Shown here piece after piece: positions 25,001 through 39,700 of a stretch of 64,000 nucleotides of DNA. The position numbers and the translations under genes are program-made. The DNA is from Echinometra lucunter (taxonomy: Eukaryota; Echinodermata; Echinoidea; Camarodonta; Echinometridae), in NCBI GenBank assembly GCA_029962745.1, contig CM057156.1, positions 28,601,791 to 28,665,790 on the forward strand, read 5' to 3'. The notes beneath the pieces are model-generated. The model searched no databases, was not told the DNA's origin, and saw nothing but the letters and a program-made list of their open reading frames with translations. The stretch's first letter is position 1, and each line of letters opens with the position of its first letter.

Positions 25001-28000
25001 CTTTTCTCTGCTTTCCTCTAAAAAGTGGTTGGAACATAAACTTGAATACTGGCTGGGCGTAAAACGATCTCTTCTCATGTTTGCTGGGAATTCCTTCAGA
25101 AGAATGATGTCCTCTTGGAAATCTAGAATTGGAAAGAAAAAAAAAACATGTTGATAGGTCATAGCCTACCTCGTAAGTCGTAACAGTAAATACCATAGGT
25201 CAAACTAATTTCTAATCTAAGAATTACAATCAATTTCCTGAAAAAAATATAGTATAAGTAAAACTTATCATGTAAATAATCTCTTCGACAAAAAAAATTA
25301 GTATTCCAAAAAATTTGGAAATTCAAACAAACTGTTAAGACATCTAAAAAGTTACATGGTGTAGAGGTCTAGACATGCTAGAGTAGACTAAACCACCATG
25401 TCTTGACTAGATCCAATTTCATTATTAATAATTGTTAGACAAAAGCACAAGTTGCAAATACCAAATAAAAAGGCTTAGTATGATTTAACAACAAGCTTTA
25501 CGTTAATCTAGGCTTTCTAGGTAGGATTTTGAACATACACTACTGTTGTCCCATTAAAATAAAACATCAAAACGAACAGATGGGACTACAACTACAAATA
25601 CGGGCTACCCAGAACACCGTCATTGACAGTCTCTTTACACCCTAATAATATTTCAAGACTGCATTAAATAAAATCCACTAACCTGTAGAAGCCTTTCTGC
25701 ATCCATTCTCTTAACGACTGGTAGAGTTATATGCCGTAAAAACAACACAGAGCTCAGAAAGCAGTAAAGAATGCAAGAAATTCTAGCCGGTCGAAAATAC
25801 AGTGAGCGGATGTAAACAGAGGACTAACCAAGATGGCGGAGGTCACGTGATCACGTGCGAACGCTGGCTATACTTTACGTACCCGCATGCGCTTTCTACG
25901 TCTTCTATTTCTGTGGTTCTGAACGCGGATTAAAAATAAGGACAATAGGCCCCGTTCGAACGGGTTCGGAACGCACCCAGTGAAGCAGTCAGGAAGTGCC
26001 CTAGATTTCATTGTCTGGTCGCCAAAAGAAAATGCGACCGAACGGCAATAGCGAACGGTCCGATCGATAATCATTGAATGCGTGCGAACGGTCGGATTAA
26101 CGATGTATTCTAGGAGCGCTAAACTTCGCTAGATATCATTTGGCGAACGCGACATAACATTCTTTTACATTTCATAATAGTTCCCTGAACTCTTCGGATC
26201 TCAAGCGCGTCAGCGTTCCGTTCGAAGTTTAGTTAAGTGCTCGCCGCTCTCTGCGGAGGAGCTTACTGAAATTAAAACATTGCAATAAAAATGTTAATTC
26301 TTATGCCGCGTACCGCATCTATACTTACTGGTTTTCAAATTTGCTGCGAAATTGCTACGGAGCGCCTTTCCCGATGTAGAGCCGTTTCAAACTCATTCAA
26401 AGTGGGCAAGTTACCCGTGTGTTACACCGTATCAAATTCTGTATGCGTATTCACACCGAATCGGTCCCTCTGCAGTAATTTCTGACCTCGTTAAACTGCC
26501 AGTTGCTCCCCTCTCTTGTAATTTTGCTGGTTTTTTTTTTCTTCTTCAACAGTCCAATAAATCTGTGTTTCAAATCTTCTACATACGATTTAACTTTATA
26601 TTATTTACAGTATTCTTTTTTTTTCTGAATGTGGAACTACGACACACTTCTTTCCCCAGCAGACTTGTAATTTCTTTCCACGAGTGTGTAACAAAAATAA
26701 TAATAAATTTAATTTCTTTTATGTTTTATGTGTACCAAATATTTCATATTCATTTACATGCACATCGTTTTTGACAACTTTTGTATGTGTACATGCATGT
26801 AAATCTGTGCAATCCAATCCGTTATCGGATGTGCTAATAATTAAAGCCCTTTTCCAAATCATATCAATCAGAAATGTTAGACCGATTCGATGAACATATA
26901 TTGTATTTCATATTTGAAATTATTCTATTTGCGATTTAACTTTTGTTCTGTCGTTTGCTTCACATAGTTTTCATATTATTTTTGCTGCATGTGGAATAAA
27001 ATGACATTTCTTTTCCCAGTATACTTAGATTTTTTTCCACTAATGTGTAACAAAAATAAATCTCATTTCTGTTATGCTGATATATTTTTCCGATCTTTGG
27101 TAGCTTTGATGTATGCAAACTCTCAAGAATGTATAAATGCGCCTGAGTTTCTCACTTTCTTATCCTTCTCATCGTAGTTTTCTTAATAAGCTCGTAGAAT
27201 AGAATCAAATCAATTTTATTGTACATCATGATAATTGTCATTTTAATTAGTTTGTAAAACTGTCGCCATATCTTCTGGCAAATATGCGCAGAGCCGCTGC
27301 CACCCACGAAGCACGGGGTTTGTCAAGAGTAATTGATGTATAAGCGCGAGGTTCAAAACAAAATCACGAACGGAAATGTCTTTTTAAAGGAGATAGAATT
27401 ATTTTGCAATTTTTCCATTTGTTTTCAATTTTGTGTCTGTTTGTGCCGGGGGGGGGGGGAGCGGGGACAGGAGCACACGTGACTTGGCTTTTCTTTTTTT
27501 TCTAATGAACTGCCCTAGCGCATTACAAAAAGGAATGATTTATTTTTTTCAAACTGATGTACATTTCAGCAGTCTGTTTACCTCCTTTGTATGCCCCCCC
27601 CCCATTTTGAGCAATTCCCGCGTAAGCACTTCAAAACTATTTTACGTATTATTCTGTTTATGAATTAATTGTTGTATTTCTTATTTTTAGACTGGATATT
27701 CTTTTCGTTAGTTGAATAAAGTTATTAATGGGGACCCTGCATAATACAAAACAATATATCCAAGCCCGTGATCACCTCAGAAAAGTTGACTAGATCGACG
27801 GCGCATTACAAATGCTGTATTTATTATTATTACCTAAATTAAGACGTGAAAGAACACACAACTCTTGCTCTATGTCCAGGCATAATTCTGGAAAAAGGTG
27901 GATGACCTAAATTCCACGTGTTGAGTATTTACAAAATCATTAACTATTTTTGCATTCGTATTTTCCTTGAATTATGTTGTCAGCATAAAACATTGTTTAC

Positions 28001-31000
28001 TCTTAGCATGATATTGCGGTTTATGGTTTATACGATACTGATCTCCATCGTTGTTTGATGACGATGATAATGATGATATATGATGATGATGATGATGATG
28101 ATAGTAATGATGATATGACAACAATAACAATTTTTCAAATGTACAAGAACCAAAATAAAACTAAAGAAACAGAAAAATTCTATAGTTAGCTTTGCATGAA
28201 AAAAAAAGTTCAAGCATTTTTGGGAAAGGTGTGGTAATTAGATATAACCAAAGGATAATTATAAGGATTTAAGTTTAACCTTCCCCGACTAGGGACCATC
28301 ATAATAATATCGTACTGTTTCTGTATGTGATAGCCATAATAGGTGGGTCATGGCCAAGGTTAATTCTTTTCATCACCCGTAAGCCTGCTATTCTTAACAT
28401 TACGGACATTACGTAAGCAGTTCGACTGACCGTAGACTTATGCGTATATAGACGAAAGACGTCTGTTGGGAAGCTGGCGGTCATTGTTCAATATCGGGGG
28501 CCGGGGGGCACTTAGAGGTCAAAGTTCGTGTACGGTCACAATGCAAGCATGCCACAAGTTTGTTGATACATTCGATAAAAACAGTCAAGATAAAAAGGCA
28601 CCGCGCGCTGCCATGAGAACAATAATGCGATGACAGACAAACAGCAGACGCACTAACTTTCAACTGGTTAAACTAGTCTTACTTTTCAGACCTTGCAAGT
28701 TTTCCCGAGTGTTCTAAGCAGCATCTTCGTACCTACTTGATTACATCAGTCCCTGCTCACTGCATCATTCCACACCCACGGCGATAATAAAGCGACTTGA
28801 ATTATGAACCATTGGCCTAATCCTCAAATATTATGTAAGCTACACTGCATATCTTGATTTTATGACAAATAGTTCCATGGATATCTCCTACGTAAAATAA
28901 GAGGCTTTCCCATATTCTGGTGAATGAACGCTTGTAGGATTTCTTCAATTCAAAATAATATTTTGGCCTCAGATCTACCTGCACTGCTTGAGAGGCGGCC
29001 ATGAGAGGCGGCATTGGTGTGGGGAGAGGGGCGGCACTAGTATACACTCGTTTTGAAGTTAGATACCAGCATTAAATAGATAATTTACTAGCAAAGGGGA
29101 ATGCGAACACGTACGTGCTAGTTTTTATATTAAATTTTCCCGTCAAAACTATTTTTGTTCCCACCTCTCAACGTTGGCGTAGAGGCTAGGGTTTCCAGTG
29201 TCATGAAATTATTTTGAAATGAATGAAAAGAAAGACTACACGCGTCCAAAAAGGGGAACACTTCTAATTGTTCGTCGTGCACTACCATATCGAAGGTAGG
29301 TCATTCAAATGTAAATTGTATGGAGAAGTAATCAGACAAGAGCTGATTCTGCATAAACGTATTATGAAAATAATTCTCTATAGGTTCTCAAATTGTCTTT
29401 AAATAATTTCAGTGGATGGTTATTGACTATACTGTCGAAATTAAAACATGACACCATTTATCGGTTGCATGGGACACGGGTTGCATGTTGACAGGAATGG
29501 CCGCCGTTAGTTTTTGTGAACCTTAAATAGCCCGAGAAAACTGATGTTTCATGTATCGTTTTCTCTTCATTATGATTATATTGGATAAACTTGGCTTAAT
29601 TTAAGATCCGCTTTCTGATTTCATTCTGTTCAACGTGCGTGTACCCCAAACCGTTTATAAGTGTACATTCAAGGGATGTGAAATTTTAGTGCAACATTCG
29701 TTTTTCAAGTTTCCAGTTTCTTTATTGTTTTGAAATAAGCTGAAATTTTCCGGAAACTGCATGGATAGATATTAACTTATTTATGATGAATAATAATTAA
29801 AACCATATGCCAACATTCATTTGACTTCTGTCAAATTTTCACTTATTTCTGTCCTCTGGTGTTTCGCGCGCGCGCGCTCTCTCTCTCTCTCTCTCTCTCT
29901 CACTTTCTTTCTCATGGGGTGTGCAAGTCAATGACTTAAATCTCATCCCGGTGAAACAAACATGAACATGAAATAATTGCTTTTCACCGTGTTATGCTAC
30001 AAACATTAAACAAAAGTAGAAATCAAACTGAAAATACACGGAATGACAAAATAATGAATTACAGTATGAAATCATATGATAGCAGAAGAATTGCTTTATC
30101 ATGACTTGTATGTTAGTCTGACCTGATCTCGCGCATGTCCATATTTCGCGTACCGGGCCATATCTCAAAACTAGGAAAGATTTTGAAAAATCTGATAAGC
30201 ACCAACGGAAAGAGTAGGGATCTATAGACTAACCTTTCTTTGAAATTGAAGAAGGAATTGGGAAGTTATTAATGAAATATGGGCAAATTTTGCCGCATTT
30301 TACGTCCGTTCCGAAAAAAATATATATCTACCGAGAAGGGTCTAAAATTCCTCATTTCACAATGTTTCAAGTTGCAATTTCATCAAAATAATCGTCAGTA
30401 AAATAGGATCACATTTAATTCCACTGAATTTTGCCTTGCTATTGATGCAATCGTCTTGCCTTTTATGGATCTCTATTTTGTATTAACCATTTGTAAACTG
30501 CCGTGCGCGAAATAAGGACTCGCTGTTTTTTTTTTGTTGTTGTAAACTTTCCCAGTTCCAGCGCACATGCAATGCGACATTGAATTTTGCGATCGCGATA
30601 TCTCGGGAACTCTCTGTAAATAAGTCTTCTTCTTGCGCTCATTTGTAGTCTAAGACTTTGCTTTCTCCTGGTGTCAATTGATCAAAATCTTTGGTAAAAC
30701 TTGAGAAATTATGGATTGAAAATTGAGTTCTTTAGACATGTTAGAAAATTAAAATGTGCGCGAAATCAGGTCACCCCGTGATATAACTTTAAGTAACACT
30801 GAATATAACTGGTAACATCAGAAGTATTAATGAAAATATCATAATCATAACGATGATAAAAAACATTAACGGGCAAAGTAAGAAAAAAAAAGTTGTCTTT
30901 TAGAAGATCGCGTCATACTATCGTAGCTATTGACATGCATCGTGTGACATCGACATGTCGCCCGTCAGCGGAGTTGGGGGATAAAACTACCGGTCTGCTC

Positions 31001-33739
31001 TTGGCCGGAACCACGATCTCCCCGGCGATTGTGCCAGGCAATCGAGCGGGCAAACGCGGCAGTGTTCCGATTTCCGGGCCACTATTCTGATTGTGCTTGC
31101 AACTCAAAAAGATAGGTCGAACGTTCGAACGCATCCTGTTCGAGCGCGTTCCGAACGCAGTACTTAAGCGCCTCTCTATTGACTTCTTTGTTTAGAGTTA
31201 ATCCGTGCGTTCGGGAGAGTGTGGGACCGTTCGAACGCATTTGTCACAGGGATTAGCAGAACAATAGAGTATCCCGAATGCGTGCGAACGGATGTGATAT
31301 TAAATCTCTTGCGCCTAAGTCATGAATATAAATATTGTTGAAGTGTAGATCTTGCAGACATTTTACTTTAGCTACAGAATTGCATTATGCACTTGTTTTA
31401 TGCTCATTTTGTAAACAATTCTTCACAAATGATTAAGAACATAATATCACCTCCGCACCTCCGTTTGAAAAAAATGGGATAAATCATGCAACTACATGTA
31501 TGTTATGCAAAAAGAATGCATTGTTTTATATGTCTTAACTCCTTTTTCCAGTGAGCCTATTATACAGCGTCTTGCTATTTTGATACTGTCATGTTCAAGG
31601 CATTAGTTAGACTTGATAAACGAGCTATTAAACGTTTCTCAGTTAACTGGTTTATCCATCCTAGATATCTAAACTGAGATCTGTCAAATCCTAGATTAGG
31701 ATCAGTATTCATTTAGGTGCTGTTATTATTTTTTCAAAGAACAATTCAAGCAAATGATGTTTTAGCTTTGATTTCTTCATGTAATTATCTGCCATGTACC
31801 TACTTGTCTATATAGATCCCCTGTAAAATGGTTAATTTAAGTTGCCACAAGGAATGACCTACTTTTTCTTTTCTTTTTTTTGAGGGGATATTCTACATTT
31901 AAAGCCATCGTAATTCCATCTTAAAGCTTCCTTTAAGCCACCCTGGAACTAAGCATTAGATTTAAGGCTGCATTATTGGATTTAATGCATAATTTATAAG
32001 ACAATTCCCCATCTCACAAGTGTTGATATTCTGCTGTCGTATATATGGAGGATCCATCAAATTTCTTTCCTCGTCCAATTAGCAAATTACCTGATCCTTT
32101 CTTGGAGCGGCTTGTCCTGAATATTTTATTCTGGCTGCAGGCGACAAATGCTGTTTGGCTAGAGATACCAGTATTAGAGATGTTTTCACTACTGTTTCGA
32201 GAAGCATTAAAACAGAAAGGAAAGCAAATAGGATATCTAGGAAACATAACAGAGTGGGATGTAGGATTTTTGACTATGAAAATCTCCTCCAGATCAGATG
32301 TGATTGTTTACAGGGCAGAATAGCGTGTAAGGGATAATGAAGTAGAAATTAGAAGAAAATAGAAAAGTGATGGAGAAATAAATTATGTGTGATTGTGAGC
32401 CAGTTCTATTTAGATTCATAAGAGAAAGATAGGGGGGGAAGGGAGGGAATTAGAAATGATCACAAAGCTTAGGTGATTTTTTTTTCGTATATTTTTCTCG
32501 TTAGAGAATTTTTCACTAAAAAGCACCACTCATCAACATCATAACTTGATTTTTATGTTCTAGACATTAGACATGATTCCAAAACTCTTGATGAGCACTC
32601 TTGATGAAGAAAACCTTGAAGGAGAAAATCTTTGATATTCTGCATTGTCAAGTGAAGCAGAATTATTGGATTATATCAAGGTTTACTTGATAGGTGACAG
32701 ATATTACTTTTAAGTTACTTTCGAAAAATATTTTGAAAAGTGGGAGGTTTGAAGTAACCTTGTGAGCATAATGAAATTGATTTGAGCGTCGAACATTGAA
32801 ATGTCAGTTGATGGCTTGGATTTTTTGCAGCTTTTTGTGAACTGTTTTCTTCTTCGTGGTCTCTTAGCCTTTTTACACTGGCAAAATTTTGCTTAGTCCT
32901 GTACTATTGGTGGGGCTAAAACAGCATTTAGCCCCACCGATAGTACGGGACTAAGCTTAAGCGGCTTTCTGTTCACATTACACTTTACCAAAGTGGGCTA
33001 AATCACCGTTAGTACGGGACTATTTTAGCCCTGGAAAAAAGCAGGGTTAGCCCACTTTTGGTCGGGCTAAATATAAAAAAGGTGAGGTTAAACACTCGAG
33101 TGAGAACAGAAATCGAGATAGTCTGGGTTTAAGGGTAGTCCAGGGTTAAGGATAATCCGGGGTTAAGGATAGTATGGGGTTAAAAAAAACAAGTGTAAAA
33201 GGGCTCTCATTGTGTTTTTCTGTGGTTTGGCTTGGTTTGTTTGTGACTATTATTGCAAAATGCCAAACGATCACATGGCTGGCGTAAGAACCAAATGTAT
33301 GAGATCGTAGCTAATAAGTTCTTACATTTTTTCAATTGATTATGCTAAAGCAGGCTGCTTATTTGAGAAATTTTCATGAAAATGACATTTCAGTGTTCTG
33401 TTTTCAGTTTGAATTCATTACACTTGAATAGTTGCTTCAACCATGCCCACTTCCCTATTGAAACTTAAAAAGAGATAAGGCCATAATTTATAAGTTCTGA
33501 AATGTATTTGATGAATTATTTTTAAGCAGCCTGCATATTTGAGACATTATTCATGAGACTGACATACATGTAACATTGTTCAATGTGTAAATCAAATTTG
33601 TTAAACACTTGCATCAATTATGTCACATTTTCTTGAGATTTGGGAAATGTATTATTAAGTATAAGATTAAAAACAGAAAGAAATAAACCAAATAGCAAAC
33701 AAAAAAACTTTGCCCTCTCCCCATGATATAATTTTGAAG

Positions 33740-33784
<45 letters not shown>

Positions 33785-36700
33785 CAGTCCTGGATCTGAC
33801 CATAGATTAATCTTCGTATATGGATGCAGATCTCTGGTAAATTTAATTAATAGACAGAAAGAATTACACAAAGGAGATGAACATTATCTCTATCTTAGTA
33901 ACATGACTCTAATTACTCATATAATGTCTATTAAAAATATCTCCAAAAATTGCTCTTCACACTCATGATGATTGATGAAAAAAAAGAGGGAAAAGAAACA
34001 TGAATGTGCCCTTGCTGGTTGTGAAAGAGTAACATTTAATAATATTTGCTATAAATGAAGAACATTTTAATTTTGATACCTTTTGCTTTCTGTTTATTTT
34101 TTGCACGTACAAAAAAAAAAACATATGGAATTTACCTTGATTCTGTGTAGTTTTCTTTTTATCAAGAAAATGTTTATTACTGAAACACTGTATTATATAT
34201 ATATATATATATATATACTGGTATATATATCTATGGGCATATTTATATTCCTTGATTTTTTTTGTCAAACTAGAACAGTATGATATCTCCCTTGATATTC
34301 ATAATCCTCACTCAAGGTCTTGAATGAGTAAATTCAGTAGAGATAGCAAGATGATTTACTGTCTTGTATCTCAGGGGAACAGGGATGAGATATCGAGATG
34401 CTGTCCACAGTTTTCAGAATCATGAATGATTATCGTGCATTTGGTGATAAGACATCTCTAGATGCATATTTGTTACATTTGTTCGTTGTTGTTACAAAGT
34501 GCTCTGAGGAACCTTCATAGTTTGTGACTGACTGACTGGAAGTATTATCATTGAGAAGTATGGTAAAGACCAGCATTTGTGTACTGAACTCCCCCCCCCC
34601 CCCCCCCCCAAAAAAAAAGAACAAACAAACAAATAAAAAATCTTCGGTCAGATGTTCTGCTTAGCCTTGGTCATACTTTATGCAGTAAAAAGTAAACTGC
34701 TGAAAAAAAAATACCAGTGACTAAAATAAAATGACATATCATGTTTGGTAAGATGCTTTCTAAGGCCTTTTGCAAGCATTTTCTTTTCTTTACCCCTATC
34801 TGTCATACTGTAATTAAACAGTTTAATGTTGCTGCTGCAGTTTTAACCCATTCGTGACAGGAATTATTTAAAGCCTAATTTGATCAGATTTTATTCTTCA
34901 AATTGGCAACACCAACATTTTTATTTCATTGCTACATTTTTCTTATAAAACGTCATGTATCTGAAATGAATATAAATTGACAGAAATTATGATGAGAAGT
35001 CAAAAAGTTGCCAATTTGCAGGGGAAAACTGTGATTTTAAACTTTCTATCACATTGCCAATTTAAGGATTTTAATGCTTATTTTCCTTTTAAAAGTTTTC
35101 AGCATCAAACAACAAATATTGACGCAACCAAAATGGGCACAGTTTGTGTAGAATTTTTTGCTCTTTCTGCTCATGTATTTGGTATGATTTTTAGAGCTTT
35201 GCATCAAAAGATATTAGGCCAAACCACAAAATGTGGACCTCTGTCACGAATGGGTTAATAAGGCTTGCTCTGATAGGCCGCTGTAAACAAATCAGTTTAA
35301 ACAAATCAGGGTCTTTTTTTTATAGGAAACTGCACATCACATATCTGGTAGCAAACGAGTGAGCACATATACATGCGTATAGCACCTACAGTTGTATGTT
35401 GCATTACTTATTATCCTTGTCATTCATGTACATGTAGTGCCCTCCAAACCGCTGGTTTTTTTTTTTTCTTTAAGGGTTTAACATCTGAGCAAGCCTTGAA
35501 AGTATTTTATCATGACATGTTATGACACCACTTGCTTCATGAGCCAGGCAAAAGATTCCCCTGTGCCACATTGTACTGTTCATGAGAGAGATTTACCATA
35601 GGCATTAGGATTATCAAAGTGTTACAGTATGAAATAAATCTGTACAGGGTGTCATGCATCTAATATAGCCAAGAAATGGGTAGCAATTCTTCTGGTAATT
35701 TGTGTGAAAAATTTGTGCCCATAGGCCCGTGTTGCAAAGCCCCGATTGTGCCACTCGGCTATGAACGATGCGTTCAGATGTTTTCTGCTCGGGTGACTGG
35801 TGAGCCCAGTCTATGTCTAAATCAGTTTAAAATTCCTCTAATTTTCATAGTTTATTGTTATTTTTGACGCAAATCTGTTCAGTATTCCGAGTATGGTCAT
35901 GCATCATGATGTCAGATATCATAAAGATTTGCTTCACAAACTATCTTAGTGATTGATGTATGTACGCTTGTTGCCACATTAAGGGTTAAAATTGGTCTCA
36001 CCCATGTTTTGCGCTATTTGATCAATTCATTTCCTTGCCCCCTTGACGTAAATCCGATAAAGTCTAATGCATAATGTAAAAGTTTCAATATTTCACTTTC
36101 AATCCCCTCAAGCAATCATGACAACAAATGATTATTTCTAATGAATGTTCAGATTCCTGGTTATGATTTATCATGGTCAAATGGGCAGGACCCTTTATCA
36201 GTTATTAGCTAGATCCATCTTGAACTCATTAATTACGATCACACAATAGATGCTGATGCTGAGGATCGCCCATGGCAACGAAGTGAGATATGAACACCTG
36301 AGAAGGTCAGGTATGACATAAGTAGCTGTAGACAGTATCCCATCTCACCCCACACCAGGCATGTCAAACATCACAACCTGACTTGTCGACATCGCATCTG
36401 TGTCTGCAAGGAAATTTGTTGTGTCAGTCTTGATGTTACATAATGATCATTAATCAGGGAGTAAGTAGGAAAAAAATTACATTAATCTCTGTTCCTGTCT
36501 GGAGAAAAAAAGGTGGTTCCTCTTTGCATTATATTATAACAGATGACTGGCTTTCTAGACATTGGTGCCATTTCCAATTAGTCTTCAGTTATTTATTTTG
36601 TGAGTGATTTTGTGTAAATGAGTAAATTTTCTTTTGTGTTGTAATAAGAACTCATGGTTTATCAGTTTGTCTTTCAACCCATTATTGAGATTATTAATAA

Positions 36701-39700
36701 TTTCAGTTTGAAACAGACAAAAACACACAAACAAAATCTTTTGAACAAAGCAATGAACCATCTCTCTTTTTTTAATCAGTGTTGCTGCTAACCTAAAGAG
36801 TGGAGGCATCTCCCAAGGGGACATGCAGGTCTCCCCAAGATAGGTCATCAGCAGCAATAATTGGATGGGACATCTTGACCTTAATTAACTAGACTGGACC
36901 ATCAGCTTAATAAAAATATCAACCATTCAGGGTCAGTTGTGCCTGATGATGGGTACAAATGAGTTTGGAATGCAGGTTACCAGATATAGGTATTGATGGT
37001 GTCTGAAGGAGTGGATTGTAGAATGATTAACACTGTTTTATTTCTTAAACTTAATAGTTGCCATTTGATTTCAGGATTTTCAGTGTCTTTAGACTTCGAA
37101 AAGAGATGCTAATGATGTGTATAGGTTGCATGACTCTTACTTAGTTCAAGCAGCTTGCTTTTCATAGATATCTCCACCTTAGATGAAGCTCTGGAAAATG
37201 CCTTTTAGATTAAAAGTGCTTCAAGGGTTCACTTTACATGTTTACATATGTTTTTTTACAAAATTGTGTGAAAGAAAATAGCTCCCCTTATACAACAAAA
37301 GAAAATATCTCCTCTTGTACAACAGAGTGTATACGTTATTATCTCTGCATACTAATATTTTTAATCTCCAACGAATCTTCACTCCATAATGTAGCCCTTT
37401 AAAAGTACATGTTTGGTACTTAGTTTATTTTTTGTAAGCATATGTGATACTCAAAATTTTGTATTCTTTTATATATGTGTTGTATTTAGATAAAATTCAT
37501 GGATGATTTAAAATATATGTGCATTATGACAAAAGTAGGATATGAGTAAGAAGTATAACAATACAGAAAATTAGATTAGTTTGTGGTATTCATGAAATCC
37601 AAAAGTAAAATGAGTGCATGTGACTTAAGGCCTGTCAGGCCCTTGACAAATAGGTACATAGTCTCCATGTCAACTTCAAATAAATGTTAGTCTTTTTCCA
37701 CAGGTCCCTTGGCATGAGCTAATGCAGAGTAATTCTCCTTAGTCCCGGACATGTAAAATTCATGAGGTAGGCTAGGATGTGAAATCTAGATGATGCTGCT
37801 CAAGGGGTGCAAATGTAATCTTGTCTGGTTACCCTCTTGAGAGGAGCACGCTGGGCCAGAAATTTACACACCTGTGTAGGCGGAATGATAGAACGTGATC
37901 AATTCAACCTGACAGATGTACTTCGGTGGTGCGGGGCAAACCAAATATGTGTTGACGGGGTTATCCGGTTTCGCGTACCCGTCGTTTACGGGCGCAGGAG
38001 AAATTGCATGCTTTGAATCTGCAGTGTTTGGGTTAGGGATTGACTTTCATGCAGTGGACTTGTGGGAAATGCTGCATGATGTTTTTACTGATTTAATCTA
38101 GTTTGACTAGGTACACCCTTGGGATGGCAAACATTGATCTCATTTGCTGATTGGCTGGACCAGAGAGAGACAAAATTTGATTTAGAAGTATGTTAACTAC
38201 TATCCCAATACAGAACTTTGTGAAACAACTTCTCTCAACTTTTTTTTTTCAATGAAGGGGTAAAAGTAACTAGTACAATTTCCTATCAAAGTATGGTTGG
38301 ACGATTATGTTTTTTCTTCCTCACTATAAAAATATGGCAATATTCGTAAGTGAAGACATAAACATTAATGAAATAAATGATCATTCAGAGGCCCTTTGCA
38401 GAAAAAAGATACCTGGTCACCTTTGTAACATTTGTGTCTTTTTACGAAGAGTGATTACGATTTACAGTGTTCAGTTGTATGATGTTCTGCTGTGTCCTGA
38501 CATAATTCCTTTCTTCTTTCTGCCTCATCTCTGCATTTCATCAGTATTCCATTCATAGAGATAAAGTTTCTGTAATGCTCTTTTGAGGAACCAATGTATG
38601 TTTCACCTTTAACCTTTAAATAGACTCATATGTCTTGCTGTGGCACCATGTTCACTCTGTCTGTCAGTCAAGTTTTATTTTTCCCATTAGATTTTATCTT
38701 ATGTAGCCTTGAAGACAGCTGCATGTTCAGTGTAAATAGCAATGTTGATTCCAAGTTCATGGAAACATGAGCAAGGCAGTGCCGATGTTTGATGTGAATG
38801 TTTGAGGTTAGGTGAGTTTGCACAGTCTTGTGTGTACCTAGGAACATCTGAGAAGCTTTCACCAATAAACTTGGTTGATGGACAGCCGTCAGAGTTGATG
38901 TTATGGTGATCTAATATCAACCATGGCAGTGTTTTATCAAGGAAAATCTTGTGAAACTCATTGGTTGAGGTTTCTTTTTTTGCATTTTGGATTAAGGGTT
39001 GGGAAGGATGGTTACATGTAAGTAGTCTAACACAATACAGTGGCATAAAAAGACACGTCGGTAACACAAAATACATATCCGCTACTGTTCTTTGTATTGT
39101 CTTTTCGTGCCACTCCAGAGTTCACTAAGATACCTTAGGTGTACTCTAGTATTGGGTTCCACGTTGAAGGAAGGGATAGTCTGCTTGATATAAGTCATTT
39201 TCTATTTTTTCTTTTAGCAGGTAAGGAAACTTCACATGTACCAATTGCTTGAGTGTCAAATCACAAGAATGAACTGCACATGTTCTATCTGTCCTGTAGA
39301 CTTATTCAGTGCCTCTGTTGTTTATTTGGAGTAATTGTCAGCATGAAAACAGTACCACCAAGATTTCTCTTTTAGATCATTCCTCTTTGGGCATTTCTCT
39401 CAAAGCCAGACTAAAGCAAATCTTGTGTAAGGTAGTGTTAGCAATTTTAACCTTCTAGCAGTGCAAACAAGCCCTACCATGATCCTTCATCTCAAGCATG
39501 GGCAACCCAATATTGAGGTGCTTGTCTACACATGGTCATGCGATGACGTGGAGAAATTACACTTCATGTGCTGCATAACAAGTGTAGGGGATATGTCATA
39601 TAAAGTCAGTCACCTTAAAGCAGTTGTTCTTTTTCTTTAGAGTTAAATCTTCACTCTTAGAGATTCTAGATCAAAGCTTAAAGTTACAGAGGGGTCCAAA

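Larger units (their letters stand above)
26271..30118. other. Intron 1 sequence, mostly featureless
   Basis: Contains G run 27450-27460, C run 27596-27603, a (GAT)n tract at 28080-28105, and a (CG)n(CT)n tract at 29866-29901. Overlapping short frames are not supported. Confidence 0.5.

Noticed and set aside
33618..33871. Glycine-rich frames
   Set aside because: Produced by the 43-base C run read on the other strand.
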